From Plantago elongata (lineage: Eukaryota; Streptophyta; Magnoliopsida; Lamiales; Plantaginaceae): DNA of 64,000 nt. Below the pieces are notes generated by a model. It made no database searches and was not told where the DNA came from. It was given only the letters and a program-made list of their open reading frames with translations. Positions 1 through 12,876 of this stretch are shown in pieces. The stretch spans positions 34,234-98,233 of the forward strand of contig JAYMSP010000060.1 of assembly GCA_036897095.1 (NCBI GenBank), read 5' to 3'. Positions within the stretch are counted from its first letter, which is position 1, and each line of letters opens with the position of its first letter. Position numbers and translations under genes: made by a program.

Positions 1-984
1 AGATCTATTTACAAATAAGTCCCCCAGGTTTTGTAAACTACTTACGTACTCCTCATGTGCACGATTGTAAATTTACGTGGAGTATCACAGTTTCTTACAT
101 TTGCAGATACGTTTGATCAGCTTTTGGAATTTCAAGATTCATATGATTCCTTAACAGATTTTGGATTATGTTCCATTTTAGTAAAATATGAGTTATTGTT
201 TTAGTCATAGTATTTGAGATATCGTTTGAGATTTGGGCTGGCGTACTGGCAACTCGTATAAGAATTTGAACGGTGTAGCGTACCGGAATTGGATGTTTAT
301 CGATTTTTTACAAAATGCTATTAATGTTGTAGAAGTAGAATCTTCGAGCAACATCGAGATTTGACTATCGATCTCCACTTGTTTTGATCCGCATACAATG
401 TCCACTATATTACTATTCCGAATTGGAAAAGAATCACAATAAATTGATGATAATTCATCTATGTCAACTATAAAATGTCTATGTATGGCACCTTTTAGGA
501 TCCAACTTGATCATGTTCGATTGTATTATGAATGAGTGGTTGGGAAAATGGTTATTTCTCGAAAGAAATTCAAACGCTTATTTGGGGTATGACTTTATCA
601 TTGTAAGCATCATCTTCTAGATTAACATATATAAGGGTGTGTTTTTACATTCATACTGTTTGTTGTAATATTGACAATTTTTAGAAATTATGACCAATTT
701 TATAGATGGTAGTACAAATTTTAGACACATTTGCACAAATGTTTCATTTCACATATGGCTTAGTGTTTCCATCCACTTATCATTGACATCCATTTGTCCC
801 AGCAAATCACAAGTAACTGACTGATTTAGGACCAAATCACAATGAATGTGATCATTAAGGGGAGTGTTCCCATTGACTGCAACAATGCTAAAAACTAAGT
901 AATTTGGGAGTGTTAACTCCCTTAGTCCAACATCATCCTGAACATGCGTGATTTCTCAAAAAAATTCAAATGACAAACAAGTAT

Positions 985-1160
985 AAATATGTAAAAAAAA
1001 ATGAATCTTTCAACTTGTATTTATTGAATGAAGAGTTAATACCCTTAGTGAAGTGAAACAACTCTTGAAAAAGATTACCAAACAAAGGTTTCTTACTTGC
1101 TTTCTTTCCTCCTGCTCTTTATGCATCCCTACAACACTCAAACTAAAGTTTGTTCGTTAT
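985..1160. repeat. Dispersed repeat, copy 1
   Basis: This segment matches a second copy near 20090-20345. Shared stretches include a 'ttcaacttgtatttattgaa' type block and a block ending in 'acactcaaactaaagtt', separated by divergent sequence. No coding potential is visible. It may be part of an old LTR or non-autonomous element, but no termini were found. Confidence 0.45.
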
Positions 1161-1565
1161 CGGAGTGCAACCTAACAATTTAAGAGAAGTTCTATCCTCG
1201 AAGACTTTGCGACTTGCGAGTAACCCGTGTGAACCGTAACGGGGCAATAAAGTCTTAAGGAGACAGATAATCGAACTATCGACTCTTCTCAACCTTGTTT
1301 TATTCTCCTTCACTACTTCCCCACCGGCATATTCCTACTCGTTTTTAGTATTTTCAAAATATTCCAAATATGTAAGTGGGTTAAATCCCTAACATGAGTT
1401 CAATCTAATATTGTCTCATATGTTTGAGCAAAATAAGAAATAACAACAGTAAATAGTATTTAATATTACAAATTGATTAGTCCGACCCTTTTCGACTAAA
1501 CCGGTTATTCACAAAATACACTACTCAGTTTAAAATTGGTCTGAACTAGCATGGTTTAATACATA

Positions 1566-1792
1566 CTCCCTCCGTCCCGTTAGGAACGAAACATTTGAAA
1601 AAATATAGTTTATAAGAAAATATATAGTATGTGGTTAAAATGAGTTTGTGATCGAAAAATATATGTGGGCCCCAATAACATGTAGTGGGAAATAAGTTCT
1701 ATTGTAGGGTTATTATTAAAAATGAAAAAATATTTTATTATTAACGGACGTTCAAATGAAAATATATTTCATTTATAGTGGAACGGAGAGAA
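1566..1792. mobile_element. Stowaway-like MITE
   Basis: The left end reads CTCCCTCCGTCCC, the standard Stowaway (Tc1/mariner) terminal inverted repeat. The right end reads GGAACGGAGAGAA, a slightly decayed inverted copy. Both ends are flanked by TA dinucleotides (1564-1565 and 1793-1794), the expected target duplication. It is about 227 bp, AT-rich inside and has no coding capacity. Confidence 0.85.
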
Positions 1793-1798
1793 TAGATT

Positions 1799-1884
1799 GA
1801 GTAAATCTAACTTAAAAGCAAACCATTCAAATCAATGGTATGGAGTAAATCAAACTTAAAAGCAAACCATTCAAATCAATGCTA
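1799..1884. repeat. Two-copy tandem duplication (about 44 bp unit)
   Basis: The block 'cttaaaagcaaaccattcaa' and its surroundings occur twice back to back, immediately to the right of the Stowaway-like MITE. The copies are nearly identical, so the duplication is recent. Confidence 0.85.
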
Positions 1885-2147
1885 AAAGGGAAGAAGAATT
1901 GTGGTCAGCAGATCTATCTCCGACCATTTTGTTCAAAGCAAATTGCACAAACGTCACTAGAGTAAAAATTTATTACACAAGTATCGCTTTCCTTTTTAGA
2001 AACATAAATCATGTAAATTATTCTTTATTAGTAATCGAAATGGCATGCTCTTTTAGATATTGCTATTTGCTATATAATTTAAAATTAAACTACCGAACCA
2101 TGTGTATGTATATGAGTATGTGTATGCATATATATGTATTTGAATAA

Positions 2148-2331
2148 TTTAGACTTTGTTCTATTCAACTGAAATAAATTGAGTTGAAGTGTAGTATAAA
2201 TTATAACTAAAAATTTATTCTCATCAACTTAAAATTACTTTAGCTCAGTTTAGTTTAGCTCTGCTTAGTTATAATTTATACATTACTTCAGTTCAGTTCA
2301 GTACATTTTAGTTAAGAGAACATAATCTAAA
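2148..2331. mobile_element. Fold-back element (long inverted repeat)
   Basis: The left arm (about 2148-2209) and right arm (about 2265-2331) are inverted copies. They share TTTAGA termini and an inner block 'tataaattataactaa'. The loop is about 55 bp. Transcribed, this would form a long hairpin, typical of fold-back MITEs. No coding sequence is visible. Confidence 0.75.
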
Positions 2332-3089
2332 CATAACTAAACTGAAGTAATTTTAAATTTAAGGTCACGCAATATAAAGATGCTACTTTTCCAACATGGA
2401 AGGTTTAAAAGTTGGTCGTGTAACCTTTTCTGTATGATATGATCAAACATATAATAGTTATAAACTTTGAGCCGCTATTTTGAAACAGGAGCTAGCATGC
2501 CATGGGCTCTTTCGAGGAGGTTGCAATAATTTAGAGAATATCCAATTAATAATTAATTAGCCAAAAAAATGAAGAAAAAATTGAACAAGATAAACTATAT
2601 ATGTTCATGTATTCTTGAACAAGGAAAGAATCCAGTTTTGAACGAACCCTTTTTTCTGCAGAAGCATCAGATGATTATCATACAGTTCTTCTGACATTCT
2701 CTGCAAATCAAACTAAATCTATGTCTAGTTGCCATTGTCCCTTGTTGACTTGTTAAGGTAATAATCTTACGTAGCGAGCTCAGCTTGGCCTAATAATTAT
2801 AAAAATCTATAGTGGACGACTCCTAGTTTTTAGTGTTTGAAACTCACTTGCCGACTGTTTAGATATCTCCTACTCATGAGAACGAGTTTCACCAATTCAC
2901 TATCTTATGACTATGAGACACATATTTAGCTAGCAAGGCCGTTTCAACGATTATAATGATAGCTCCCCATTTGATAGCTATATGATTCCTCGTATAAAGA
3001 TGACTAATCGACTACTCATAATGTTGAATGTGTTATAATATTTCATATAACTGAATCTATGAGAGAATTTTTACATGCTACCCAAAAAT

Positions 3090-3246
3090 TAGAGGATATT
3101 TATTTCCCAATTGTAATAGGTCCATTTGATTTGATGAACATTGATTTGGCCTAAAATACACTTTAAATATCCCATTTCAATTCAATTCTAAATACAATTT
3201 TACCAAAATTCATTCAAATGCCCATTCAAATTCTATACCCTTAGAT
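3090..3246 (-). mobile_element. Tourist-like MITE family, degraded copy
   Basis: This copy lies in reverse orientation to the other family members. It retains the diagnostic internal block 'gatttggcctaaaatacact', but its termini are eroded. It belongs to the same family as the copies at 3930, 5512, 6196, 12422, 13817 and 63709. Confidence 0.6.
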
Positions 3247-3929
3247 ATAACAAATCATATATGTTTCACTTTAAGAAATATATTTAATAAGATGAGATGA
3301 TGATGCAAATTATACGCGGGTATTAGGAGTAAGAGTAGGGTATTGGTCTATATACATTGAATTGTTATAGGCTTAACTCCACTGAGGAATTGAAGTCAAG
3401 GGATAGACACTTAAGCTGTCTCGAGAATGAACAACATTTGATTTGTAAGTTATCAAATCAAATTAAAATTGTTTATTAAATTTGGAAGAGAGATTAGATT
3501 AGATTAGATTAGATAGTAGCACTAGTACACCACAATTAAGCAGCTCATAAGTCCGTGGCTGCTTATGACCCGTTTGGTGCAATCTTCAATATGATTAGGC
3601 GAGCTAGCTAGGTTCAAAGTACTTTGAATTAATTCCTATGTTCAAGTTATACCACGTACATATATATATACTCCTTTTTATTCTTTTCTCACCCTCTTTT
3701 CATTTTAGTTTGTTTGAATTTGGTCTTCTTGTTTGAATCTTTTCAGCTTCAATTTGACGTTGATTAATTTTCTTTAAGACTGCCCATTGGATTTGATTCA
3801 ACCTTGCAGTTTCAACAAAACAAAACAAAATACAAAACATATATAGAAATTACAAAATGAAGGAAATTCATATATAGTGTTTCCCGGGTAAAATATCATA
3901 CTATAATGTTTGATTTTGGGGACCGCTAA

Positions 3930-4101
3930 GATAATCAAATGGGGGTATTCAAATATAGAGTTGACATTTTGAGTGGACATTTAATTTTGGTGAAAATTGT
4001 GTTTGGATGGACATTTAAGTGGGGTATTTTAAGTGTATTTTAGGCCAAATAACTATTTATCGAGCCAAATGGAGGTATTCAGATATCGAGCCAAACACCC
4101 A
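3930..4101 (+). mobile_element. Tourist-like MITE family, rearranged copy
   Basis: The family core (TTTGGATGGACATTTAAGTG through to CCAAACACCC) is present. A piece of the right end is repeated at the left edge, suggesting internal rearrangement. No intact target duplication was found. Confidence 0.65.
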
Positions 4102-5511
4102 TAGTATGGGTTAGTGTGAGTACACATTGTTCAATCAATCGACTCATTTAAGATGGATTAATAAGTTAGGCTAATCTATGTTTCTCGGTCCCAATTACAG
4201 GTTTTCTTCCTGCAGTAGCATTCGTGCGAGTAGCAGATAGAGAAAACTCTTTGGAATTCAAAGGAGCTAGCTCATCGTCAACTGTGTAGTTGCTTTTTCT
4301 TGAACGATTATTTCATTAAAAGTGTGTAGTTGTTAACAATTCGCCCATCTCATGAACACACTTCTGCATACTCCCTTTATTTTATCTCATTAGGGCTATC
4401 TAGTTATTTGGTAAAAAGCTATATCAATCGTGAAAAAATGTTAGACACATCGAGTAGCATCCAAAGACAATAAAGTCTCAAAGAGAGACTCAGTCCTTTA
4501 CTCTTTGCACGTATATCTTCCTACATTATAATCCGCATAACTCCGTAAATACCCCTATAATACTTTTATATCTATAGGTAAGTTGCTCTATCTTTAGAAT
4601 TTGTTATGGCCGATTCAAGAAAATTTTGTTTCCAATATCTTTTGTCCTGAGTTTTAACTTCACTTAGCTCAGCTCAAATTTATTTTTGACAAACATGTAT
4701 TTAAGCTCGAACTCTTTTAGTCACTCAATTTATTAGTGAGCCATATATTTTCTCAAGTTAAAAGATGTTTATTCAAGTTGAGTTTGAAGGATGCATGGCA
4801 AGGACGGCTTGTATAAGTAAAGCTAGTGGTATATATACCATAAGATACATGTTTGCTGCAATCCTCTTACATTTGAAATATGTAACACCAAAGTTAAAAA
4901 TACATATATATATCATTAAATTGAAAATAGAAAACATCAGGATATAATTGAAGAAACCACTTTTCGTGCAAGAAAAGCTCAAAAAAAGTGAAAAGGCTTT
5001 GGTCCATGAAGGTTCTGTGACGGTGCAAAGATCAAAAGTTGGTGATTAAGTATTTGACAATGGACAGAATATTCTTCATTTAACTTGTAAGTAAGTTGCT
5101 TATCGTGATCAATCTTTATCTTTACAATCTTAATGACGTGGTTTGTACGAGATTAATTAATTTGAATTAAAAAGTTCCATCCTAACCCATAGCTCGATAG
5201 ATATCGATCGGAATAATAAATCCTATCTATATGGGTACAAGTACAACAAAAGATCACTAGCTATTATGCTCCTTAATCCTACTATAATTATGAGAGATTA
5301 GATTCATTATTCCAATAAAATATTCCAAATTGTTAATTTAATCTGGTTTTTGGCACATTACCAGTTTACCACATTCAATTTCACAAAATATGTAAAAATA
5401 AAATAAAATAAATTAAGGAAAAATTACCTATTTATACTTTTTTTTACAAGACATTTTATCATAAGAGGGAGATCATTCTGTAAGTACATATATCATGACT
5501 TAAAACATTTC

Positions 5512-5659
5512 GGGGCTGATTGGCATGACATTTGAATGGGGATTTTGGTGAAATTGTGTTTGGAATAGAATTGAAATGGAAATATTTAAAGTGTATTTTA
5601 GCCAAATCACTGTTCATCGAGCCAAATCAGAACATTTAAATGCTTGGCTAATCAGCCCC
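5512..5659 (+). mobile_element. Tourist-like (PIF/Harbinger) MITE, intact ends
   Basis: The ends GGGGCTGATT and AATCAGCCCC are perfect inverted repeats. They are flanked by TTC on both sides (5509-5511 and 5660-5662), a 3-bp target duplication. The 148-bp element shares its core ('aaatcactgttcatcgagcc') with the GTGGCTGTTTGG-ended copies, so it is a second subfamily of the same MITE. Confidence 0.8.
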
Positions 5660-6158
5660 TTCAGCACCCAACAATGTCATCAAAAACACATAATCATAAG
5701 TAACTAGTGATAAATTTGTATCCGTTTTATGATTTAGGCACAATAAACATAGTTATGAGTAATGCGTATATAATTTGCCTCATAAAGAACACTAAAATGT
5801 GATGTTGGAACTCTATTTACAAATAAAAAACGATTACGGACAGATTTGCTAACAAACACAACACAAGATCTGGAATTTATGTAATCTAATAAGTACGCAC
5901 CTATCCATATATTGTGATGTTTGTGAAATGAGAAATTGAGTGAATGAGAAGGGCCGTCTAGAGAAGTGGTGGCATGCACACCTGCAGGCTGCAACAAGTA
6001 ATCGTGAGCTGTATAGTCACTATTAGTATTAGTTAATAGTTTAGGCACCATCGATCGGTCCTTTTCTCTTGGCCGTCATTTCAACTACCAAAGATTTGAT
6101 GGTGATATCTTTCAGAAATGGGACCTATTAGATTTGGCGGAAATTTTTTGAAAATATA

Positions 6159-6601
6159 CTCCCTATTATTACTCTGATCCGATAAAAACTTCTTAGTGGC
6201 TGTTTGGATGAACATTTGAGTGGGCATCTGATAGATTTTGGTAAAAATTGTGTTGGATGGACATTTGAGTGGGGTATTTTAAGTGTATTTTAAGTCAAAT
6301 CACTGTTCATCGATTCAAATGGGGGTATTCAAATTCCCATCCAAACACCCCCTTTAACTTTTATTATTTCGAATAATATTATAAACTTACTATCTTAAAT
6401 TAGGAAATTTTTTATCCCACTCAATAACTTTTTTATTTCTATTTCCTACTTTATCTTAACTTTCTTCTTTCTCTCACATACTCCATCGATCAATTATACT
6501 ATTTTATCAATATAATACCCCATACAAATAAATATATAACTATTATTTCTTAATTGAATAGAAAGTAATTTCTTAGGAAGTCCTTAAAAGAACGGAGGAA
6601 G
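6159..6601. mobile_element. Stowaway-like MITE carrying a nested MITE
   Basis: The left end CTCCCTATTATTACT and right end AACGGAGGAAG are flanked by TA (6157-6158 and 6602-6603). The element is interrupted at 6196-6353 by a Tourist-like MITE with its own TTA duplication. Without the insertion it would be about 280 bp, a normal Stowaway size. Confidence 0.7.
6196..6353 (+). mobile_element. Tourist-like MITE nested in a Stowaway
   Basis: The ends GTGGCTGTTTGGATG and CCAAACACCCCCT form inverted repeats flanked by TTA (6193-6195 and 6354-6356). Insertion inside the Stowaway-like element gives relative age: Stowaway first, Tourist later. Confidence 0.8.
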
Positions 6602-6603
6602 TA

Positions 6604-7042
6604 TTATAGAGTGAGACACATTCATTTTATATGCGGTAAAATGGATATGTATTTTCTATATACCTTACAGTAGCTACTTGTTTAGAAGATATACTTCGAT
6701 TCTTTTTTTGCTTCGTTTGGATGATTTATTACATGCGGACGAGATATCTCACGCGCTCAACACAATAGCTTTAAATTTTTTGAATTTCTCTTTCTTTCTT
6801 TTTTATTTTTCTTTTGAAATAATTTTCGAGATTGAATCACGATATGACGTGTGTCAAACGTTTGAGATACTTTCGACGCTTCGGGCACTTTCGACGTGCA
6901 AAATACTCTCGGTGCGTGCAATAAATCACCAAACCGGAGAAAAAAATGATCGTGGTATAATTTCTGGACAAGTCGTTATTATGAGGAATAAAAAACATAA
7001 GCATTTTATAGTATATAAAATGAATGTGTCTTACTCTACGAT
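6604..7042. mobile_element. Large fold-back element
   Basis: The left outer block 'gagtgagacacattcatttt' (from 6609) pairs with an inverted copy ending near 7037. A second inner pair (around 6714-6740 and 6912-6940, core GATTTATT) is collinear with it, so the arms run about 130-170 bp on each side. Between the pairs the arms still align with mismatches. The open frames here on both strands (129 and 86 codons) result from this symmetry and do not resemble known proteins. Confidence 0.75.
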
Positions 7043-8774
7043 ATACTTTAAAATATTTCCCCATTAGATGCAGGTACCACTGAATATCAGCATTCATTAA
7101 AAACCTTTTTGGTCTATTAAATTTTATATCGATTAAAAATAATTTAAAATTATAAATATAAAATATGCAAGAGAAATTTTGATTAGTTTATACGAGTTGA
7201 AATTAAAATCGAATAGCCCGAAAAAAACAAAAAATGTAAAAATTTATTCCGAACAAAAAAAAGGGTGTATATAATAAGAGATTATATTTCATTTGTGACT
7301 AGTATGAAATCATTTCTTCCTTAATTTCATGCATGTAACTATTAGAATACATCTGCTCCCTAAATTCCAACTTATACCATTCATACATTATTGTGACATT
7401 CAGTGGTCCTAATCATGCGTGACTCAGAACAATGACACAACCGAAGTTTCAAACCGACCACATAAAAAGTTACAATTATGTAAGAAATGATCCTGAATGT
7501 ATTAATTACAACGTAACATCCACTTTTCTAAGTGTATCGGACAGAGCTTCCACTCGAATAACCAAACCGATCGACTAGGCTGTTGAATCTAGGTCCAGAT
7601 TGCTTAAGATAAGCATTTGTCCCAAAGTTAAAACTTTAATGGTGAAAAAGGAGTTCTTCATTTCTTCTTGGGACATAAGAAGAATTGGTGTAAAATACAA
7701 ATCCGTTCGTTTTCGAAAAGAGTGATTTTTCATTATCTGAAATATGGTGCAATGTGTCCTCCAACCTCCACTATTAAAACATACTTTTCAAGTTAAATAC
7801 ATGTTCGAGTTGAAGAAATGATATAGATATAACATATTTATATTACGACCTTTTTTATCATATATATAGATTCCAGTTATTTATTGAAAAAAGAATTACA
7901 AAGTACCTATACAACCATTACAATAAACACTATATAATGCACCTAGTTAATGTCGAATTATTAACCATTTCTCTTTGTAAAAGATAGGATGATACTTGAA
8001 AGATCACTACTTCACTAGCTATATTTGTATAGTTTTGAGCAATGATTTATTTTATGAGTAGTCAATACTTTAAAATGAAATGGATGATAATGATTGCAAA
8101 ATCTTCAACATAATGTGGGGTAAGTGAAATGAATTCGTGGTCCTGGTAACTGTATAGGCCTTGAAAATGGGTTTCATGGCCATACTATTTGCCGATCCTT
8201 AAAAGTTAAAAATTACAAAATCTTCCTACTCAAATTCAGACTTCATTTCTTCGATCAATTAATTTTGAAATATTTATGATAATGGGTAAAACGTGGGTAC
8301 ACTATATACTTTTCCTCATTCCCTTAACCTATACCTCCATCTTTTTAAAGCCTTCTTGAGTTCTTTCAATAATTTTATGGATATCACCCGATCTTCTTAA
8401 GTCTCAATCCTTCTTGGCAACATCTTACTAATCGATCACCAATGTGACTCCCATGTGAATCCCTAAACATGCAAACTATAGGATTGTGGAAATTATATAA
8501 ATTTGAAGTTAATTTAGTTTTGAGAACAACATTTGTTATAATGATGCATTTGTATTTATGTCAGAAAAGATTGAATCAAGCAATAAACGATCTTACTGAA
8601 ACACGAATTGATATGTATACAACTTTACCACCCTCAAATCAAAGATCAAACCAAACCAAACCAAACCAACAAATATACAATACCAAGATTTTGTTTAGCG
8701 AAACTAGCTGGAAAGGTAGCTAGTAGATAAAAAGGTGGTTGGTAGTTGGTCATGTAATTTTTCTTTCAACAAGC

Positions 8775-8996
8775 TAACTTGATTAGCTTCTCAAACTAGC
8801 TTACTTTTCAGTTAGATTGTTTAAGAAGTTGGCGTTCACGCAATAAGCATTTTATCAAGAAAAGCTCGTGATCCTATTTACCACTAACTTTCAGCTCCAT
8901 GAGCTTTTTTTTGATAAAAAAATTCGTTACTTGAACACGCAACTTCTTAAACAAGCTAGCTGAAACACTAATTGGTTTGAGAAGTTAATCAATTTA
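8775..8996. mobile_element. Fold-back element
   Basis: Near-symmetrical inverted arms of about 100 bp lie on either side of a short centre near 8885. The clearest paired block is TTGTTTAAGAAGTTG on the left against CAACTTCTTAAACAA on the right. A second pair is the AAAGCTC / GAGCTTTT blocks close to the centre. No coding sequence or clear target duplication was seen. Confidence 0.75.
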
Positions 8997-9520
8997 ACAT
9001 AATCCATATGTCAATCTGTAATTTTGTTAAAAAGAATCCATATGTCAATCTGTAATTATTAGATGTTTCATAACTATTATTCACTATTCATCTAAGGATT
9101 TATGATAATCCAACTCAATTAACTCAGACTTTATAAACTGCGAGGTGGCTAGTAGTAACATTTTCACGAGTGAAGTGATAGTCAAACTCAATGTGTTTGG
9201 GCTTGTGAGAGACATGATTTTCACTGATGAAACCAATACTTTCAAATCACACAAAAGGATAGACTTGCAGTTTGAAGTATAAGAGTTCCGTCAAAATGGT
9301 TTCACGGCTTTGTAATGAAACGACACATGAAAAACAGGTGCAAAGTTATGTGTAACGTGTATCTCAAAGTTTCGTGACGAAATCAGCAACTTAACAAAAT
9401 AATAATTCCTTGGTCCCGAATTGAAAGTCTGCAATTTAATAAAATAATAATTCCTTCGTTCCAAATTAAAAATTTTATTTTGTTAATAGAAAATCTATCT
9501 CCTACATAAGACATTATCTA

Positions 9521-9620
9521 TCATACTTTATTCATTATATATATATAAATATTACTTTATTTAATCACATTCATACTTTATTCATTATATATATATATTA
9601 CTTTATTTAATCACATTCAT
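9521..9620. repeat. AT-rich tandem repeat (about 48 bp unit)
   Basis: The unit 'tcatactttattcattata' followed by an AT run and 'tttaatcacat' is present in two full copies plus the start of a third. Copy lengths differ only in the TA run. Confidence 0.85.
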
Positions 9621-9729
9621 ACTTTATTACCTTACTTTTTATATTATTATTCTTTTTTAAAATTTTTATCCGGTCTCGTGGAACATTTAATTCGGGACGG
9701 CAGGAAATTCTTGTTTTTCACAAACTGTA

Positions 9730-10080
9730 AATGTAGGAAAGATATGCATTGTTATAAATAAAGCAAACCAGAAATGTAGTACGTGGTTCGGAAACAAATG
9801 TGCCTACTCCATTTTTCAAGTGTTTACTCTTGGTACCTCCACTAAAATTCTTGATAGAATACGTACTACCGCAAACACTGTACACAACAACAATTATCCT
9901 TCCCTCCTGATCCCGCCTAAACTATCCCACCTAGATTAAGTGACTCGTGCTATAGAAAAACCATGCTCCTCTATGATCACAATGTCATCTTAAGAACTAA
10001 ATACAAATTGATAACGAATGAGAACCCCTCTGAAAGACTCATACAAACAAATATATCAAACTAAGGAACTAAGGAAACTG
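9730..10080. repeat. Possible LTR-retroelement relic
   Basis: The stretch contains 'acgtggttcgg', a phrase often seen in decayed plant LTR elements, within somewhat GC-richer DNA than its surroundings. No LTR ends, primer-binding site or reading frame could be found, so this is only a suggestion. Confidence 0.2.
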
Positions 10081-11943
10081 CACGAGTATTTGGGGAAACT
10101 GATTGGGATCACTGCCTTCAAAACATGCGTATTTGTTTGACTTTTGATTCGTTCTTGTTGTGTTGAAGAAGATGTGAAGAAAACTTATAAAATTAAAAAA
10201 AGCATTGAAGTAGTCTGCAAAAATAATGCTAGTGTCTTCACACTTTCTCCAGATTATTTGAAACTGTTTATGGAGAATCTACTCTTCCATATGTTTTTAG
10301 AACTATTAAAATGATTTAAAAGATATGGTATCGTAGAAATATACTTAGCCCATAATTAAGTGTTTTTGTTATCATTACATGAAGTTCGACATTTTGGATC
10401 AACACAGCTCAAAGACACTCGAAGATCACGAATTAAGAACATGAGTGGCCCAAACAATATCTACAATGACATTTACAAGGGCACGATACTCGGATTTATA
10501 GATGGAGCGCAAGACTGGTTGGTTCTAAGTTTGATCTCATGAGCATTGAATAGCCTGAAGTAGACGTACCGTCATGTCCAGGTCAAGCAGATAAAATTAT
10601 ATAATGAAAGTTAAATTTAACTACGGATAGATTTCAAAAAAGGTAATGGTTTCAATCAAATTATATAATTACAAAGATTTCCGTCCCTGTGAACAATACT
10701 TTTTAGGTTTTTGATACAATGGGTTTTCTCAATTATTAAGGTAAAACATGTCAAAATATATGAAATTAAATGTGTAAATATGAGTGGATATAGTCCTCTC
10801 AACTGTCATATAACTGATGATGAAGTACATAAACCAATAATAATAATCTGTTATCACAGAGCTATATTGGAAGCCTTGATTTTAATCGTGTTATTTCTGT
10901 CAAATGTTTAATGATTTCGTGAATCTTGATTACGCTATAGTGGGTGGATGTATTATCATGCTGATTAGTGATTGGGTACATTGAATCTGATTTTAAGGCC
11001 GACGAATATGATCATCACTATATATACTTTCGTATCATTTCAAACTTCAAATTTGAACCGAGCTAACACAAAAAAAAAAAAAAAAAGTGATATTAGAAGT
11101 AATTAAAATTCCGTCTAGTATAATATCATAAATTCACAAGTAATTTATAAAATTATATTGATTTTAGAATATTCTCTAATTAACTTCTTATTAATTACAA
11201 TTTGCGCAAATAAAAGATTATAGTGGTCGTATATTTGTAATGAACATTTTGCTAATTTTTTGTTTATTTGGTTCAACTCGATTCCGGTTCAACTCGGTTC
11301 CAGTCCATCTCTTCCCAACCCCAGACATATTCTTCTTCACTATTAACCAATTTTGTAGGACCGGAAAATTAGAATGGCCCAATATGAAGCCTAATAAGTA
11401 GTTGGACAGTTTTTATACAGAAACTCGGCCCATTAGTAATACTTGAGAGAGACCCACAATTCCTCCAATTTACAGAAAACTACAAAACCTTTAAACGTAC
11501 GTCGTGGATTGCCTAATTATAATTGATGGAGCTAGCTTTCGAATGATTAAAAATCAAATTGGAGTGGCCATGCAATAATTATAAGTAGTGATCGAGTATA
11601 GTAGTGACAATAGCCCTAATGACAAGTTAGTCGTTGACAAATCATCTATGACAGTTAATTTGTGGGGTTCCAATTTCTGACCACCGGCCATGACTGGTGA
11701 AATTTGCGGCTACAACCCAATGGCCATGGACTGGAATTTTTTCAATCAAATGACCTTTTTTTAATATGATAGGATCATAGGAACCAATTTGATTGTATTT
11801 CCATTATGACCAAGTCAGCTTAGTATGTTTATAGTTAAGCTGCCAAAGTAACAGTTCATGCTTCATTAAGGGGCCTAGGGAACCAATATCACCGGCCGAA
11901 TCCAAGGCGGGTCGAGCGGTCACCCGATCCTGATGCACCGCCT

Positions 11944-11962
11944 CCCCCCCCCCCCCCCCCCC
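11944..11962. repeat. Poly-C homopolymer (about 19 C)
   Basis: An uninterrupted C run lies next to a locally GC-rich patch (11870-11940) that differs from the AT-rich surroundings. The length is likely polymorphic or uncertain in the assembly. Confidence 0.9.
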
Positions 11963-12421
11963 AAACGAGTGTCTCAAGTTATGTATATTAACTAGAAAGT
12001 CGTGCATATAATGCTAGCTATGTTTTTTTTATTATCTACGAACTTATTGAATTTAATCTACTTCAGCTAATGAGTTAATTAAATATTCAAATAATAAAAA
12101 AGTTAGCAATATTATTATTCACATTGCTTTATGAATAAATATATTTTATAAATTTATAAAATGAATGGAACCGTTTTCAGCAATTAATTAAATGTTCAAA
12201 ATAAAGACTTCTTCTCGATTACTTTTTATTTAGTCAATTTCTTTTCTAAATGGATAACTATGTATCTCCTCCTCGCAACTTCAGCTCCGCTCCACTTCAC
12301 TACCTTATGACTATCCTATTTATTTAGTTATTAATTGGATTAATGCACGTTCACTATCAAAAGAATTAATGTTAAAAAAAATCTAAGTATATATAATCGT
12401 CATTAACATGCATAGAATTAA

Positions 12422-12558
12422 GTGGCTGTTTGGATGGACATTTGAGTGGGCATTTGAATGGATTTTGTGTTTGGATGGACATTTGAGTGGGGTATTTTAG
12501 GCCAAATCACTGTTCATCGAGCCAAATGGAGATATTCAAATCCCCATCCAAACACCCC
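12422..12558 (+). mobile_element. Tourist-like MITE with TAA duplication
   Basis: The ends GTGGCTGTTTGGATGG and CCATCCAAACACCCC are inverted repeats flanked by TAA (12419-12421 and 12559-12561). The first 30 bp or so are partly repeated inside the element. There is no coding capacity. Confidence 0.85.
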
Positions 12559-12806
12559 TAAGTTATTAGCAATATTGGTCACATTGATTTGTAATATATG
12601 TGGTGGTGTCGAGGGACGGTGGCATAAATGGTGTTCCAGTTTGACCGACCCTGAAACTGATTGATTCATAAGCTACGTCTTGCTAAATTTGCATGGAGTA
12701 TAATCTTACAAGAGTACTAATCAAACTACCTATATATATAACATCATTAAATTTGGTTGGTATGGCCGGCTATCCTGCAGGTTCAAAACTTCAAATCATG
12801 AGAGTA

Positions 12807-12876
12807 CTAGCTAGTACATCATATCAACAAAAAAGTGCCACGTGCTAGTACATCATATAACCAAAAAAGTGGCACG
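12807..12876. repeat. Two-copy 34-bp tandem repeat with CACGTG centre
   Basis: The unit GCTAGTACATCATAT followed by CAAAAAAGTG and a GGCAC/GCCAC block occurs twice in tandem. A palindromic G-box core CACGTG sits at the junction. No gene starts nearby, so a regulatory role is not supported. Confidence 0.7.

Noticed and set aside
6678-7097. 129- and 86-codon frames on opposite strands
   Set aside because: Both lie inside the fold-back element and arise from its symmetry; composition is not protein-like.
11804-12007. 67-codon minus-strand frame with a Gly run
   Set aside because: The Gly run is only the poly-C tract read backwards. The rest resembles no protein.
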